Assembly (NCBI RefSeq): GCF_025583945.1
Contig: NZ_JAOEGU010000002.1
Location: 62,001 to 126,000, forward strand
DNA: 64,000 bases
Direction: 5' to 3'
Origin: Methylobacter psychrophilus
GTDB taxonomy: Bacteria; Pseudomonadota; Gammaproteobacteria; Methylococcales; Methylomonadaceae
Positions 63,705-64,000 of the stretch are shown here, piece after piece (position 1 is the stretch's first letter; each line of letters opens with the position of its first letter). The notes below the pieces were generated by a model that was not told where the DNA came from, made no database searches, and was given only the letters and a program-made list of their open reading frames with translations. A program made the translations under genes and the position numbers.

Positions 63705-64000
63705 TTATATTTGCGCTTCTAGTTCAGATAGCTCTGCCAGAGTATTGATATTAATAAATACCTCCGGCTCGTTACTAAAATCTGCCTTCACCATTTTTTG
63801 TTGTTCCAACCATTGGCTAATTTTACGATCACCACTAGCCAGGTAATCTTGCAAGCCGAATTTTAGTGATGTTTTTATCGCCAAAAAAACCGGATGCAAG
63901 CGTTCTCCATCAAAAGCAACAGCCACATCAGCCGCATTTTCTGCGCGTGTAGCCAGCAGTTTTTGCAAATGTTCAGCTTTAATTAATGGCGAATCACAAG
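63705..64000 (-). CDS. mobA: Molybdenum cofactor guanylyltransferase MobA, C-terminal part (5' end outside window)
   Basis: The frame is open to the window's right edge, giving CDSPLIKAEHLQKLL..., then VAVAFDGERLHPVFLAIKTS and a typical MobA C terminus (DYLASGDRKISQWLEQQ; FININTLAELSELE). About 98 residues of roughly 200 are present. CDSP is the conserved segment before the metal-binding Asp region and HPVF contacts the pterin side. Partners MobB and MoeA are encoded about 51 kb away at 10876-12647. Converges with the penicillin-binding protein gene, 40 bases between stops. Confidence 0.9.
   Translation of the reverse strand, partial: CDSPLIKAEHLQKLLATRAENAADVAVAFDGERLHPVFLAIKTSLKFGLQDYLASGDRKISQWLEQQKMVKADFSNEPEVFININTLAELSELEAQI

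Overview
The window reads as chromosomal DNA of a gammaproteobacterium. The nlpD-rpoS pair, CysG, TruA, RlmD, HemF, CysM and the ydbH/ydbL pair are all gammaproteobacterial in type. Together with a TCA-type NAD-linked isocitrate dehydrogenase, an aryl-polyene pigment locus, NnrS and many REP-like hairpins, this suggests a methanotroph-like lineage (Methylococcales). That placement is inference: no methane-oxidation gene and no rRNA lie in the window.

Region by region. 1-4335: the end of methylmalonyl-CoA mutase, its MeaB chaperone, methylmalonyl-CoA decarboxylase and a CoA-transferase, i.e. the succinate-to-propionate ('Sleeping beauty mutase') pathway. 4386-16797: housekeeping and stress genes (NnrS, ferritin-like DUF455, VanZ-like, acetyltransferase plus nitrilase, RpoS, NlpD, J-domain protein, MobB, MoeA, isocitrate dehydrogenase, ArgG, a cytochrome c). 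17083-34466: a divergently arranged aryl-polyene/flexirubin-type cluster. The minus arm carries two ketosynthases, a ketoreductase, a dehydratase, a DUF3261 lipoprotein and a halogenase-like flavoenzyme. The plus arm carries a chain-length factor, acyltransferases, two acyl carrier proteins, a membrane protein, an adenylation-dehydratase fusion, a glycosyltransferase, an aromatic ammonia lyase, a thioesterase, a LolA-like protein and an MMPL exporter. Together these can make an aromatic starter, extend it to a polyene, esterify it to a lipid and move it to the outer membrane. 34558-49215: a polysaccharide deacetylase, CysG, a TusA-like protein, GlnS, small membrane proteins, MsrAB, a DUF2231 protein, TruA, an L,D-transpeptidase, a decayed toxin-antitoxin pair, RlmD, YdbL/YdbH and CysM.

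49540-56186 is the least explained part: six minus-strand genes encoding a DUF2235 alpha/beta hydrolase, a class 3 lipase, a patatin-like lipoprotein, a PEGA-like small protein, a polytopic membrane protein and a muramidase-like protein with a peptidoglycan-binding tail. Next to it on the plus strand is a short winged-helix/ATPase regulator. I regard this envelope-hydrolase set as the best candidate for an undescribed system. 57827-64000: HemF, a DUF2797 protein, a very large bifunctional penicillin-binding protein with a Lys/Pro repeat tail, and the end of MobA.

Intergenic DNA is rich in palindromes. A 33-bp element with the core ATCCCTTGAAGGGAT occurs at least three times. There are also a 33-bp-arm hairpin after the deacetylase, GGCGCAATA hairpin pairs, two GTTGCAAAC/GATTGTAAC-type hairpins, and a perfect 26-bp palindrome in front of the cytochrome c gene. 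No tRNA, rRNA, CRISPR array or complete insertion sequence was recognised.
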